DNA of 64,000 nucleotides from contig JAZDHY010000069.1 in NCBI GenBank assembly GCA_043805435.1, forward strand, positions 1 to 64,000. The letters are read 5' to 3'. A program made the translations under genes and the position numbers. The DNA comes from JAEXOD01 sp043805435. Lineage in GTDB: Bacteria; Bacteroidota; Ignavibacteria; Ignavibacteriales; Melioribacteraceae. Of the stretch, positions 55,618-64,000 are shown one piece after another. Positions within the stretch are counted from its first letter, which is position 1, and each line of letters starts with the position of its first letter. Under the pieces are notes generated by a model that was given only the letters and a program-made list of their open reading frames with translations, searched no databases and was not told where the DNA came from.

Positions 55618-56301
55618 ATGAGTAAACAAAGAGCAAATTTACCATTTGATACTAATCATTTTAGCAGACTCGTTAACTCTAAAGAAAAACTTTCAGTTAA
55701 AGATACTTTTTTATATATTTATCAAAATAATCATTGGAATGCTGAAAGTTCTAAATCGGGGGCCGGTTCCGATAATATACAAACCGAAGCTATAAAAAGG
55801 GAATTGCCCGGCTTAATTGAAAAATTCAACATTAAAACCATGCTCGATTTACCATGCGGTGATTTTAACTGGCTTAATAATGTAACATTAAATTTGCAAA
55901 GTTATATTGGCGGCGACATTGTTAAGGAAATTATTGATACGAATATTAAACTTTACCAAAATCCAAACAGACGGTTTTTGGAGCTTAATATTATAACTGA
56001 TACTTTGCCCGACTCGGATCTGTTGTTTTGCCGTGATTGTTTAGTCCATTTTTCAAATGAAGATATTGTAAAAACATTAAATAATATTAAAAATAACAAA
56101 ACAAGGTATTTTTGTGCCACTTCTTTTATAAATTGTGAAGTGAATAATAATATAACTACCGGAGATTGGCGCATAATAAATCTTACTAAATCCCCCTTTT
56201 TGCTTCCCGAGCCTATATTTATTATTAACGAAAAATGTACGGAAGGAGAAGGAACGTATAATGACAAATCGCTCTGTTTGTGGAAGGTTGAAGATTTATA
56301 A
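55618..56301 (+). CDS. class I SAM methyltransferase
   Basis: A 227-residue protein with motif I MLDLPCGDFNWLNNV, then YIGGDIVKEIIDTN and the later LLFCRDCLVHFSNEDIV. This is the class I Rossmann methyltransferase layout; the N-terminal 60 residues (ANLPFDTNHFSRLVNS) have no recognised fold. The substrate is unknown. Possibly in one unit with the GNAT-like gene in front. Confidence 0.7.
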   Translation: MSKQRANLPFDTNHFSRLVNSKEKLSVKDTFLYIYQNNHWNAESSKSGAGSDNIQTEAIKRELPGLIEKFNIKTMLDLPCGDFNWLNNVTLNLQSYIGGDIVKEIIDTNIKLYQNPNRRFLELNIITDTLPDSDLLFCRDCLVHFSNEDIVKTLNNIKNNKTRYFCATSFINCEVNNNITTGDWRIINLTKSPFLLPEPIFIINEKCTEGEGTYNDKSLCLWKVEDL

Positions 56302-56579
56302 TTTAATTTATAACAAAACAGAGCCGTAAGCGTCTTAATTATTGAAAATTTTTATTATTTCTTGGGTGTGAAGACTCTTAAATATTGCATACTGGGCACA
56401 AATACTAATTAATATGCAGTGCTAAATAATTCTAAAACTTTGTGAGTTGTTGGAGATGAATTGGGTTTATAGATTTTTTAATAATCTCTTTAGTTAGCCG
56501 ACGTGTTTTAAATAATTAAATGATACAAAATTGAAAAAAGATGTTAAATACTACTTAAACGAACTATTGTAGGTTAAAA

Positions 56580-57269
56580 ATGGAAATAAAAGTTATTGGT
56601 TTTGATGCAGATGACACATTGTGGTTAAATATGACTTATTTTGATGAAATTGAAAAAGCGTATTGTGAATTATTAAAAGAATATATTACACCTGATAAAC
56701 TTGGCGAGATATTATTTAAAACCGAATTAAAAAACATGGAAATATATGGTTTTGGCGTAAAAAGTTTTATGTTAAGTATGATAGAAACAGCACTTGTTGT
56801 TTCTGAATACAAAGTGCCTAATAAAACCATTGAAGAAATTATTAACATGGGAAAACATTTATTATATAGACCTGTTGTATTGCTTGAAGGTGTTGAACAA
56901 GTATTAAGTGTTTTAAGCAAAAAATATAAACTTATTGTTGCTACAAAAGGTGATTTGGTCGATCAGGAAAGTAAATTAAAACGATCCGGTTTAGCTGAAT
57001 ATTTTCATCATGTAGAAATTATGAGTGACAAAACTGAAGATAATTACAAAGAGCTGTTAAAACATTTGGAAATTAATCCCGAAAACTTTTTAATGGTGGG
57101 GAACTCTTTAAAATCGGATATTGTTCCTGTAATAAATATTGGCGGTAACGGAGTACACGTGCCTTTTCATATAACATGGCAGCACGAACTTATGGAAGAA
57201 GGCAAAATAAATAATTCTGAAAAATTTATTGAAATAAATAATATAATTAATTTGTTGGAAGTGGTTTAA
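56580..57269 (+). CDS. HAD-family hydrolase
   Basis: A 229-residue HAD enzyme: motif I GFDADDTLW (nucleophile Asp9, acid/base Asp11), a helical cap at about 20-95, motif II with the Thr in LIVATKGD, and motif IV in FLMVGNSLKSDI. It is probably a phosphatase of small molecules. It is followed after one base by a CAT-like gene, so they are translated together. Confidence 0.85.
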   Translation: MEIKVIGFDADDTLWLNMTYFDEIEKAYCELLKEYITPDKLGEILFKTELKNMEIYGFGVKSFMLSMIETALVVSEYKVPNKTIEEIINMGKHLLYRPVVLLEGVEQVLSVLSKKYKLIVATKGDLVDQESKLKRSGLAEYFHHVEIMSDKTEDNYKELLKHLEINPENFLMVGNSLKSDIVPVINIGGNGVHVPFHITWQHELMEEGKINNSEKFIEINNIINLLEVV

Positions 57270-57270
57270 T

Positions 57271-57897
57271 ATGAAATCTGAAATAAATATTGAAACATGG
57301 GGAAGAAAAGACATTTTTAATTTTTTCAAAAACTTTGATGAACCTTTTTGGGGTGTATGCACAAATATTGATTGCACTATTGCATATAAAAAAGCTAAAG
57401 AGAAAAATTATTCGTTTTTTCTATATTATTTATACATGTCGCTTAAAGCCGCTAATAATATTAACGAGTTTAAATATCGTATAATTGGCGAAAAAGTATT
57501 TTTGTTTGATGTTGTAAATGCTTCACCGGTAATTAATAGAGAAAACGGTTCTTTTGGTTTTGCCTATATGGATTATTATGAAGATATAAATACTTTTATG
57601 ACCAATGCAAAAATTGAGGTGCAAAAAGTAAGAAGTACTACCGGATTAAATACAGCAATAAGTAACGAAAACGTTATTCATTATTCTGCTATCCCTTGGA
57701 TAAATTTTACTTCTATATCTCACGCACGCCACTTTTCATATAGAGATTCGATTCCAAAAATTACATTTGGAAAGATGGTAAACGACGGCACAAAAAAAAT
57801 AATGCCCGTATCTATACATGTAAATCATGCACTGGTAGATGGTTTTCATGGAGGCAGATATTATGAACTATTTCAAAATTTGTTAGATGAAAAATAA
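57271..57897 (+). CDS. chloramphenicol acetyltransferase-like acyltransferase
   Basis: A 208-residue protein of CAT length. Key block: VNHALVDGFHGGRYYELFQ, with the catalytic His about residue 186 and the HxxxDG motif; the first His of the usual HHxxxDG is Asn. The start INIETWGRKDIFNFFKNFDEPFWGV is typical of CAT. In these genomes such proteins are often general acyltransferases; real chloramphenicol resistance is not assured. It forms an operon with the HAD gene in front and the epimerase behind (37 bases). Confidence 0.85.
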   Translation: MKSEINIETWGRKDIFNFFKNFDEPFWGVCTNIDCTIAYKKAKEKNYSFFLYYLYMSLKAANNINEFKYRIIGEKVFLFDVVNASPVINRENGSFGFAYMDYYEDINTFMTNAKIEVQKVRSTTGLNTAISNENVIHYSAIPWINFTSISHARHFSYRDSIPKITFGKMVNDGTKKIMPVSIHVNHALVDGFHGGRYYELFQNLLDEK

Positions 57898-57934
57898 TTG
57901 AATAAATAAAACTAATAATTATAAGAGTGTTCCA

Positions 57935-58894
57935 ATGGAGAATAATAAAACATATGCAATATTAGGTGCCGGAGGGTCAATTGGCAATTCATTAGCGGCA
58001 GAACTGATTAAACGGGGTGTTAATGTTAAACTTATTTCACGCAGTAATTATAAAATGGAAGGAGCAAAATCGGTTAGAGCCGATATTACAAATTATAACC
58101 AATTGAACGACGCAGTTAAAGATTCGGACACTTTATTTTTATGCGCCGGACTAAAATATGATTGGAAAATTTGGCGGGAAACGTGGCCCCAAATAATTAA
58201 AAATAGTATAAATGTTTGTAAAAATAATAATGCTAAATTAATATTTTTTGATAATGTGTATATGTATGGCAAAGTAAACGGTAAAATGATTGAAGAAACT
58301 CCTTATAATCCCTGTAGCAAAAAAGGTGAAATTAGAGCTGAAATTGCTTTATTATTAGAGGATGAATATAAAAAAGGAAATATTACTGCATCTATAGCCA
58401 GGGCCGCCGATTTATATGGAGTTTACGGAGGTAAAAATTGTGCGCCAAATTTTATGGTAATTGAAAATTTAATGAATGGTAAAAAAGCTAACGGATTGGC
58501 AAATCTAAATAAAAAACATTCGTTAACATATATCCCGGATTGCGCAAAAGGATTAATTTTGCTTGCCGAAGACGAAAAAACATATAACCAAATATGGCAT
58601 ATGCCTACAACTAATCCGGCTTTAACAAGTTTGGAATTTATAAAATTAACCGCAAAAGAATTAAATCTTGAAGCCGATCAAAAGGTGCTTAAAAGCTGGA
58701 TGGTTAAACTTGCCGGATTATTTAATAAAACAATTTCTGAAGTATATGAAATGATGTATCAGTACGAAAATGAATATAATTTTGATTCTACTAAATTTAA
58801 TAAGTATTTTAATTTTTCTCCAACACCGTACATAAATGGAATAAGAGAAACTATAAACTGGTTAAAAACAAATAAAAAAACGGACAACAATTAA
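57935..58894 (+). CDS. NAD-dependent epimerase/dehydratase
   Basis: A 319-residue SDR-type protein with the nucleotide-binding motif ILGAGGSIGNSLAAELIKRG and the catalytic YMYGK (YxxxK). RAADLYGVYGGKNCAP follows as a substrate loop. It probably acts on a nucleotide sugar or related hydroxy compound. It is the last gene of the HAD/CAT/epimerase unit. Confidence 0.85.
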   Translation: MENNKTYAILGAGGSIGNSLAAELIKRGVNVKLISRSNYKMEGAKSVRADITNYNQLNDAVKDSDTLFLCAGLKYDWKIWRETWPQIIKNSINVCKNNNAKLIFFDNVYMYGKVNGKMIEETPYNPCSKKGEIRAEIALLLEDEYKKGNITASIARAADLYGVYGGKNCAPNFMVIENLMNGKKANGLANLNKKHSLTYIPDCAKGLILLAEDEKTYNQIWHMPTTNPALTSLEFIKLTAKELNLEADQKVLKSWMVKLAGLFNKTISEVYEMMYQYENEYNFDSTKFNKYFNFSPTPYINGIRETINWLKTNKKTDNN

Positions 58895-58948
58895 TAGTAG
58901 TGTAATTGGCCCATTATATTTAGATATTATACTAAACAGATATCAATT

Positions 58949-60277
58949 CTATTTTAGCAGCAATAATTTTTTCGTTTCATTATATGTGCCGGATAGAATT
59001 CTATAAAAATAAGTTCCCGTAGAAAAATCGGCGGCATTAAAAATTATTTTATGTTTTCCTGCATTTATATATTCATCTACTAAATTTGCAACTTCTTTTC
59101 CTAAAACATCATATACTTTTAAGGATACCATATTTGAAGTCGGTATAAAATACTCTATTGTTGTTGAAGGATTAAACGGATTTGGGTAGTTTTGATTTAA
59201 ATTATATGAACTAAAAACTGTATTATTTCCCTCTTCCTTTGCGGAAAGGAGAACTCCGGTTTCGTTATAAAAAAGTAATCCTTTATAGCTATTGGAAGTA
59301 TAAGTTGCCAAGCAAAATATTTTATTATTGTTATTATCAACAAAACCACCGGTAAAATAATTTCCGGACAAAGATAAATTAATGGAGTCGATTATTGTCC
59401 AAATGTTTCCATCGTATTTTAGCATACCGTCGGTCGTCCCCAAAAATAAATTATTATTTTTATCTAAAACAACAGACTCATAAGAAAAGAATGTAAATGG
59501 ATAATTAATATTGGAAAATTCAAAAAAAGCAAATGGAGTATCTTGGCCCGAAGCCATGTAATGTTTATTGTCGTTTGTTTGAACAGTAACCCACTTAGTG
59601 TTTAATGAATCGACTGTTAACCCAAATATATAACACAACTTATCATTTAATTTATTATCTATTTTTTTTTGCCAATCAGTGCCATTATAAACGTAAAGAC
59701 CGTAATAATCAGTTCCAACCCATATATTATTTAGATTATCGGCCTTAATAAAATTAAAATCTTCAATACCGTTAAAAGAATTTTGATAATTAAAATAAGA
59801 CCAATTTCCGTTATCATATACACATATACCAAAGTTGGGTATTCCGAACCAATACCTGTTTAGTTTATCAATAGTTACGGTATAAATAAAGTTGTCGGGC
59901 AAAGGCGAGTTGTCTTTATTAAAATTCAGCCAATTGTTGTGGTCAAAAATATAAACACCTTTTATTGTGGCAATTACTACCTTATTATCGTTGCTTACCG
60001 CAACATCCTGAACAATATTTTTTGTAAGCGGGGAGCTGCTGCTATCAAAGATGCTCCAGCTGCCTGAACTAAACTTTTGCAAATATCCGTCAGAAATCAT
60101 TACCCCATTTATAAATTCCGCGCCGGTAACAATCCAATAAGTGTTATTATTATCTTGTGCCACTGAAATAATTTTATTGGATGAAAGCAAAGAGTTGTTT
60201 TTGTCAAAAACTATAACATTCTGTGACCATATTTGTGTTGCCCAAAGTATAAAACAAAAAAATATTATTTTTTTCAT
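58949..60277 (-). CDS. T9SS-exported two-component-regulator-type propeller protein
   Basis: A 442-residue secreted protein. Signal peptide ends TQIWSQ. The body has repeating segments such as LNRYWFGIPNFGICVYDNGNW and LNNIWVGTDYYGLYVYNGTDW, the Reg_prop (two-component regulator propeller) pattern that forms a beta-propeller. It ends with a T9SS tail (NQNYPNPFNPSTTIEYFIPT, VYDVLGKEVANL, FSTGTYFYRI). There is no kinase part, so it is a secreted sensor-like propeller or adhesive protein of unknown ligand. Confidence 0.88.
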   Translation of the reverse strand: MKKIIFFCFILWATQIWSQNVIVFDKNNSLLSSNKIISVAQDNNNTYWIVTGAEFINGVMISDGYLQKFSSGSWSIFDSSSSPLTKNIVQDVAVSNDNKVVIATIKGVYIFDHNNWLNFNKDNSPLPDNFIYTVTIDKLNRYWFGIPNFGICVYDNGNWSYFNYQNSFNGIEDFNFIKADNLNNIWVGTDYYGLYVYNGTDWQKKIDNKLNDKLCYIFGLTVDSLNTKWVTVQTNDNKHYMASGQDTPFAFFEFSNINYPFTFFSYESVVLDKNNNLFLGTTDGMLKYDGNIWTIIDSINLSLSGNYFTGGFVDNNNNKIFCLATYTSNSYKGLLFYNETGVLLSAKEEGNNTVFSSYNLNQNYPNPFNPSTTIEYFIPTSNMVSLKVYDVLGKEVANLVDEYINAGKHKIIFNAADFSTGTYFYRILSGTYNETKKLLLLK

Positions 60278-60404
60278 ATTTAGACCTCCTATGGATTACA
60301 GTCCGGTAATTCAACAGTATAAAAAGGAGCAACTTCAATTTAATATTTTGACGGCAAATAGGTTTAATATCTAATATTAAGTGGCAACTATACACTATCC
60401 AAAA

Positions 60405-61052
60405 TTACCTAAAAAATATCAGCAACAAAACAAAAAACACCGCTTGTATTGCCATATAATATATAGGCAATTTTGCGTTGGTTTTAATTTCCAGTTTATT
60501 GTAAACAAAACTTGCAATTACAGACATTAAAAACCATGTTATATAATTTTTTAACGGTATAGTATTATTTACCCAGCTCCAATAGTATAACTTTGTGGCT
60601 ACGGGTTCTAAAATCAAATCAAATATTACAATAATGACACCGATTGCAATAGCTGCCAAATAAATATTTTTAATAAATTTATTTGCTATTAAAATTACAC
60701 CCAATAAAATTATAGCCCAGTTTAGTCCAATTATTACCGGTACACCAATTAACCTAAATCCCAAAATATCCGTATAACTATGCCGGCCAAACAATAATCC
60801 TGTTTTTGTACCTATTATTTCTGCTATAAACGTTATTATAACTACACCTATCATCCAAGAAGTTAATTTTTCTTTTTGTTTAGATATAAGATTAATATAA
60901 ACAAGACCAAAAGATACAATCACAACATACGGAGTAGCCGATAAAACTATTTTGTATGTTAAAGGAATAAGGTGACCGATAAATCCTATTAAAAAAGCTG
61001 CGCCTAACACAAACGCATATTTATTTTCATCCAACTCTTTCATTTTTTCCAT
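60405..61052 (-). CDS. carotenoid hydratase-like membrane protein (CruF/DUF422)
   Basis: A 215-residue protein with about six membrane helices. Conserved blocks FIAEIIGTKTGLLFGRHSYTDILGFRLIGVPV and then LNWAIILLGV, and PVATKLYYWSWVNN, match CruF (gamma-carotene 1'-hydratase) and bacterioruberin hydratase proteins (PF04240). It would add water to the end of a carotenoid chain. No other carotenoid gene is within the window. ATG at 61052 is preferred over GTG at 61058. Confidence 0.75.
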   Translation of the reverse strand: MEKMKELDENKYAFVLGAAFLIGFIGHLIPLTYKIVLSATPYVVIVSFGLVYINLISKQKEKLTSWMIGVVIITFIAEIIGTKTGLLFGRHSYTDILGFRLIGVPVIIGLNWAIILLGVILIANKFIKNIYLAAIAIGVIIVIFDLILEPVATKLYYWSWVNNTIPLKNYITWFLMSVIASFVYNKLEIKTNAKLPIYYMAIQAVFFVLLLIFFR

Positions 61053-61184
61053 AAACACCTAAAGTTATTAAAACAATCCAATTTTAGCTACTTGCAAACA
61101 TAACAATCATTTGTATATGATGAAACAAAATATTAATAAAAATATTTTTCGAATTTTAAATTAATAACCGGATTATTTAAATAT

Positions 61185-62540
61185 TTATCTCCCTCTAAAC
61201 TTCAATACTTCCAATCCCTTTTTAATTACCGGATCTTTTTTGCAATAATTCCAAACAAAACCATTTCTATAATTTTCAATCATCAATACAATGGGGGCTT
61301 GATCAATACCAATATAATCTTTTGCAAACCAGCCTGCCGTTGGGTTAAACGCATCAACAAATCCGTATTTACCCCACAGCCCTTTATTGCCGTATTTTTC
61401 GTACATGTTAATTATTGTTGGAGTTACAATTTCCGGGGCAAAAGCAATGGAAGCAGCCGCTGCGGTTGGAGCTATTGTTCCATCATCAAAATAATTATAT
61501 TTTGCTCCCGAAGTTCCTCTGCCCGAATAATATTCAAATTTATGTTCAGGTGTATTATATGGTTGACCGGGTCCGTCACAAGCAGTTATACCCCAAGTTA
61601 ACGAATCGTAACCAACAAATTTATAAGGATTTTCGATTGCATACTTTTGTTGTGTATATACTGCTCGCCGCGAATTTTCAAAATAATCAATATTAATACT
61701 ATCTGTATATTCATCATAAATATTTCTAAAATCAATAAATATATGCGAATATTGATGTCCGAATAACGGAGGAAACAAAATGTGTTTTAATCCCTCGTAA
61801 GGTTCATCAAATATATAAGGTTTTAACCAATTATTATAAGCTTCATTAATGTTTGTATAGTTGCTGCCTGCGGCTAAAACATACATAATTAAAGCTTCGT
61901 TATATCCATGCCAGCCTACTTTGCTTAATTTATCCTTAGGATCCCAGCTCATAGAAATTGTACTTTTAAAATTACCTTCTTCACTTACACATGTAAAATT
62001 CCAGTTTACCCTGTTTGTAATTTTATCGCCCAATTTTCTAATTTCAATATCTTTTGGGTTATCCGACGAAAAATATTGAACCGCAAATCTTATTCCCGCA
62101 AGCAATAATCCGGTATCAATGGTCGAAAGCTCGCAATTCCACATCCGTTTTCCGGTATTTATATCAACAAAATGATAATAAAGCCCTTCATAACCTGTAG
62201 CATCTTCTTTTTCGCTTTGTTCGCTATTTAATAAAAAGATAAATAAATTTAAGGTTAAATCACGCGCTTGTTCAATTGTGATCCAGTTATGTTCAACACC
62301 AATAGCCCAAACAGGAATAGCGAATCCGGTTGCAGCCATACTTGCGGGTGATTCTTTTGTTGATCTGTCTCTAACCAAACCATTATTAAAGTTTACTTCA
62401 TTAATAAAATATAAAAAAGTTTTATACTGAAGAGTATCTAAAAACTTGTTTTCTTTTTCGGTTAGTTTTTCTGTTTGCGCAAAAGTACATCCAAACCCAA
62501 AGACTAAAAAATAAGTAAATATTAAAAGTATTTTTTTCAT
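61185..62540 (-). CDS. secreted GH144/glucoamylase-like glycosidase
   Basis: A 451-residue protein with a signal peptide ending CTFAQ. The fold is an all-helical (alpha/alpha)6 barrel of Glycoamylase type (PF10091): FLDTLQYKTFLYFINEVN, GLVRDRSTKESPASMAATGFAIP, MWNCELSTIDTGLLLAG and SWDPKDKLSKVGWHGYNEALIMYVLA. Family GH144 cleaves beta-1,2-glucans; the exact substrate is inferred. It is exported to the periplasm or surface. Confidence 0.85.
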   Translation of the reverse strand: MKKILLIFTYFLVFGFGCTFAQTEKLTEKENKFLDTLQYKTFLYFINEVNFNNGLVRDRSTKESPASMAATGFAIPVWAIGVEHNWITIEQARDLTLNLFIFLLNSEQSEKEDATGYEGLYYHFVDINTGKRMWNCELSTIDTGLLLAGIRFAVQYFSSDNPKDIEIRKLGDKITNRVNWNFTCVSEEGNFKSTISMSWDPKDKLSKVGWHGYNEALIMYVLAAGSNYTNINEAYNNWLKPYIFDEPYEGLKHILFPPLFGHQYSHIFIDFRNIYDEYTDSINIDYFENSRRAVYTQQKYAIENPYKFVGYDSLTWGITACDGPGQPYNTPEHKFEYYSGRGTSGAKYNYFDDGTIAPTAAAASIAFAPEIVTPTIINMYEKYGNKGLWGKYGFVDAFNPTAGWFAKDYIGIDQAPIVLMIENYRNGFVWNYCKKDPVIKKGLEVLKFRGR

Positions 62541-62761
62541 GGTTATTCCAAAATTGAATTATTTTTAATAAGTAAAGATATCATGTCAGCGTGGTTTATA
62601 AACTCACAAAAACACTTATCCCAGGTTATGCATTATATATTATTATATTCTGTAATCTATTTATTAATAAAAGGTTGTGGCAAATTTAATTGCATTTATT
62701 ATTTAGACGTATATAAAATTACTTTGGGCTAAATAATTTAATAATAATATTTTTCAACTCA

Positions 62762-62934
62762 GGCCTAAAGGCCATTTAGTATAGTTTTTATTCCTCATAT
62801 CCAAAAGGACTTGGTTATTAAAATTCCTTATAACTCATTATAATTAAACTGTATATGTTATTATTTATCCCCGTTTAAATAACCCCAGAATTCATTCTGG
62901 GGGCTAACAAAACAAATAAAACGGGCTTCAGCCC
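62762..62934. repeat. cluster of three extragenic palindromes
   Basis: Three perfect palindromes with 2-base loops: GGCCTAAAGGCC (62762-62773), CCCCAGAATTCATTCTGGGG (62883-62902) and GGGCTTCAGCCC (62923-62934). All share the form of a G/C-rich arm closing on CT-NN-AG or AAT-TC-ATT. Similar mini-hairpins occur between genes in many Bacteroidota-like genomes. They may act in transcript stability or as traces of small mobile repeats. Confidence 0.75.
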
Positions 62935-63041
62935 TGATTCTTTTCCTCACTTATTGGCTTGGGTGCTTAAAAATTTCAATTCTATTGCTTTCTAATGCAA
63001 AATTCGGGATTATCTTACTTTTACACCCATTTTAAAATAAA

Positions 63042-63090
63042 AAACCCTTTAAGCGATTAGTGGTTATTCAATCGCCTAAAGAATTTTTTA
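63042..63090. terminator. terminator hairpin for the PorV-like gene
   Basis: GCGATT (63053-63058) and AATCGC (63070-63075) form a 6-bp stem that can extend with the flanking TTA/TAA bases. On the minus strand it is followed by AAGGGTTTTTT. It ends about 10-25 bases past the stop of the gene at 63099. A T run also follows on the plus strand (63084-63089). Confidence 0.65.
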
Positions 63091-63098
63091 GGAGTATG

Positions 63099-64000
63099 TT
63101 AAAACTCTATTCCAACTGTAAATCTGTGGGCTTGTTCCAATCTGCCATAATCGGCATAAGCATAATCAAAATGAATATTGTAACCCGGCATAAATTCGTA
63201 AATAGCACCTGCGCCAAAAACCATACCGCCTTCGGAGTTAGCTAAAAACAAATCGCGGTAACCGGCACGTAAGGATAAAGCTCCAAACATATCCCATTCG
63301 GCACCTACATTTACTTTTTCGTAATTATCATTAGGATGAACAGCATCCGCGGCAATAGTAACCTTGTGTGATTTACCAAATTGGAACGGATAAGAAACAC
63401 CCACTCTAAATACGGTAGGAAGCGAATATTTATCAGTTCTCAACTCTGCCGGTAATTTATCATTATCACCATTTATGGATGTGTTATTATCATAATCTAT
63501 ATATAAATCTCTTCCTTCGTATCCGGCACGCGGACCAAAATTAGAGACACTTGCTCCAAGCGTTAATCCGCCTTCCTCAACTTCGTACTGTACACCAAAA
63601 TTAAGGCCAAAAGTAGTTAACGATGAATGCCATATAGATTCGTTAATGTAGTTAATTTGCATACCTATCGAAACTCTATCGGTAAGCATCATTCCGTAAC
63701 CAAGACCAAGCGAAAAATTTGTTACGGTGTATTTTTCACCCGTTCCATGTTCAAATTCAACCGTTCTTACTTCAATTTCGCCTGAATTAAGGGCAGTTGC
63801 CTGTAACGAAAACGTACCAAGCGACTGAACTTTTAAAGCAACAATTGCGTAGTTATAAGAAATATCTGCCAGCCACTGATTATATGTAAACTGAACATCC
63901 GAACGCTGTAAACGCCCTAAACTTGCCGGATTATAATAAGACGAAGTAGCTTCTCCCGAAAGAGATGTTCCTGCATTTCCCATGGCGGCAATTCTTGAAC
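63099..64000 (-). CDS. PorV/PorQ-family outer-membrane protein (partial, runs off right edge)
   Basis: At least 300 residues, with the 5' end outside the window: the frame is open to base 64000 and reads SRIAAMGNAGTSLSG before YYNPASLGRL. The AAMGNAGTSLSGEATSSYYNPASL segment is the PorV/UPF0164-type start after the signal peptide. Strands follow across the length and the end HRFTVGIEF is a barrel terminus. PorV proteins serve as shuttles or docking barrels for T9SS cargo. This fits the T9SS-tailed proteins in the window. The ATG at 63983 inside the frame is not the real start. Confidence 0.85.
   Translation of the reverse strand, partial: SRIAAMGNAGTSLSGEATSSYYNPASLGRLQRSDVQFTYNQWLADISYNYAIVALKVQSLGTFSLQATALNSGEIEVRTVEFEHGTGEKYTVTNFSLGLGYGMMLTDRVSIGMQINYINESIWHSSLTTFGLNFGVQYEVEEGGLTLGASVSNFGPRAGYEGRDLYIDYDNNTSINGDNDKLPAELRTDKYSLPTVFRVGVSYPFQFGKSHKVTIAADAVHPNDNYEKVNVGAEWDMFGALSLRAGYRDLFLANSEGGMVFGAGAIYEFMPGYNIHFDYAYADYGRLEQAHRFTVGIEF

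Larger units (their letters stand above)
62541..63098. other. 558-bp spacer with extragenic palindromes
   Basis: It holds three perfect short palindromes and a terminator (listed separately) and no supportable gene. It starts with the promoter region of the glycosidase and ends with the terminator of the PorV-like gene. Confidence 0.6.

Noticed and set aside
57271..57897. True chloramphenicol resistance gene
   Set aside because: The fold and the catalytic motif fit, but the motif starts NH instead of HH and the operon context is metabolic, so resistance is not claimed.
62762..62934. CRISPR array
   Set aside because: The palindromes differ in sequence and spacing; there is no repeated direct unit with spacers and no cas gene.

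Overview
The window looks like chromosomal DNA of a low-GC, Gram-negative member of the Ignavibacteria/Bacteroidota side of the FCB group. Several large secreted proteins end in the type IX secretion (T9SS) C-terminal tail with the NYPNPFNPSTTI-type motif. There is also a PorV-like outer-membrane protein, an ECF sigma/anti-sigma/DUF4252 operon and many short outer-membrane proteins with cleavable signal peptides. The species assignment is inference from protein style only. Many genes carry a clear GGAGG-type ribosome binding site (rnfG, rnfE, rnfA, DUF4252). No tRNA, rRNA, CRISPR array or complete insertion sequence was seen.

Layout. 1-5115 is an accessory patch: the right end of a probable insertion sequence, a 246-bp truncated copy of the neighbouring MATE gene, a decayed T9SS tail and a 1,331-residue TIR-NACHT STAND protein that is probably an anti-phage immune sensor. 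5116-9684 holds the intact MATE exporter, a coiled-coil protein, a pair of 127-bp intergenic repeats and a beta-barrel protein. 9924-11588 is the ECF sigma operon. 11592-18274 (minus) is a full Rnf operon, rnfCDGEA-apbE-rnfB, followed by an RseC-like gene. Divergent from it, 18915-23157 is a tight four-gene operon: ferredoxin, geranylgeranyl-reductase-type flavoprotein, PAS histidine kinase and NtrC-type regulator. Rnf could supply or drain the ferredoxin used by the flavoprotein, and the two-component pair could tune both; this is inference.

23776-32560 contains T9SS-exported FG-GAP proteins, gene debris, an ITPase, an esterase, an orphan B12/radical SAM enzyme and a small secreted repeat protein. 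The last lies next to a divergent OmpR-type two-component system (32702-34949), with four helically phased GTTAA repeats between them.

36341-47659 is a potassium-uptake (Kdp) region in which the usual KdpD/KdpE pair is absent. KdpD is reduced to its N-terminal sensor half. Two paralogous HAMP-PAS kinases flank the locus, and the regulator is an NtrC/sigma-54 activator facing a promoter region with palindromes and a weak sigma-54-like element. Two micro-ORFs precede kdpA, one of them KdpF.

47920-54064 (minus) is a TetR-RND efflux operon. 54455-58894 holds GNAT-like, methyltransferase, HAD, CAT-like and epimerase genes. 58949-64000 (minus) holds a T9SS propeller protein, a CruF-like carotenoid hydratase, a GH144-type glucanase, an extragenic palindrome cluster and a truncated PorV-like gene that runs off the right edge.

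The most promising leads for new biology are the TIR-NACHT gene in its recombined setting, the sigma-54-type Kdp regulation, the Rnf/ferredoxin/isoprenoid-reductase/two-component cluster, and the OmpR-phased promoter with its secreted repeat protein.
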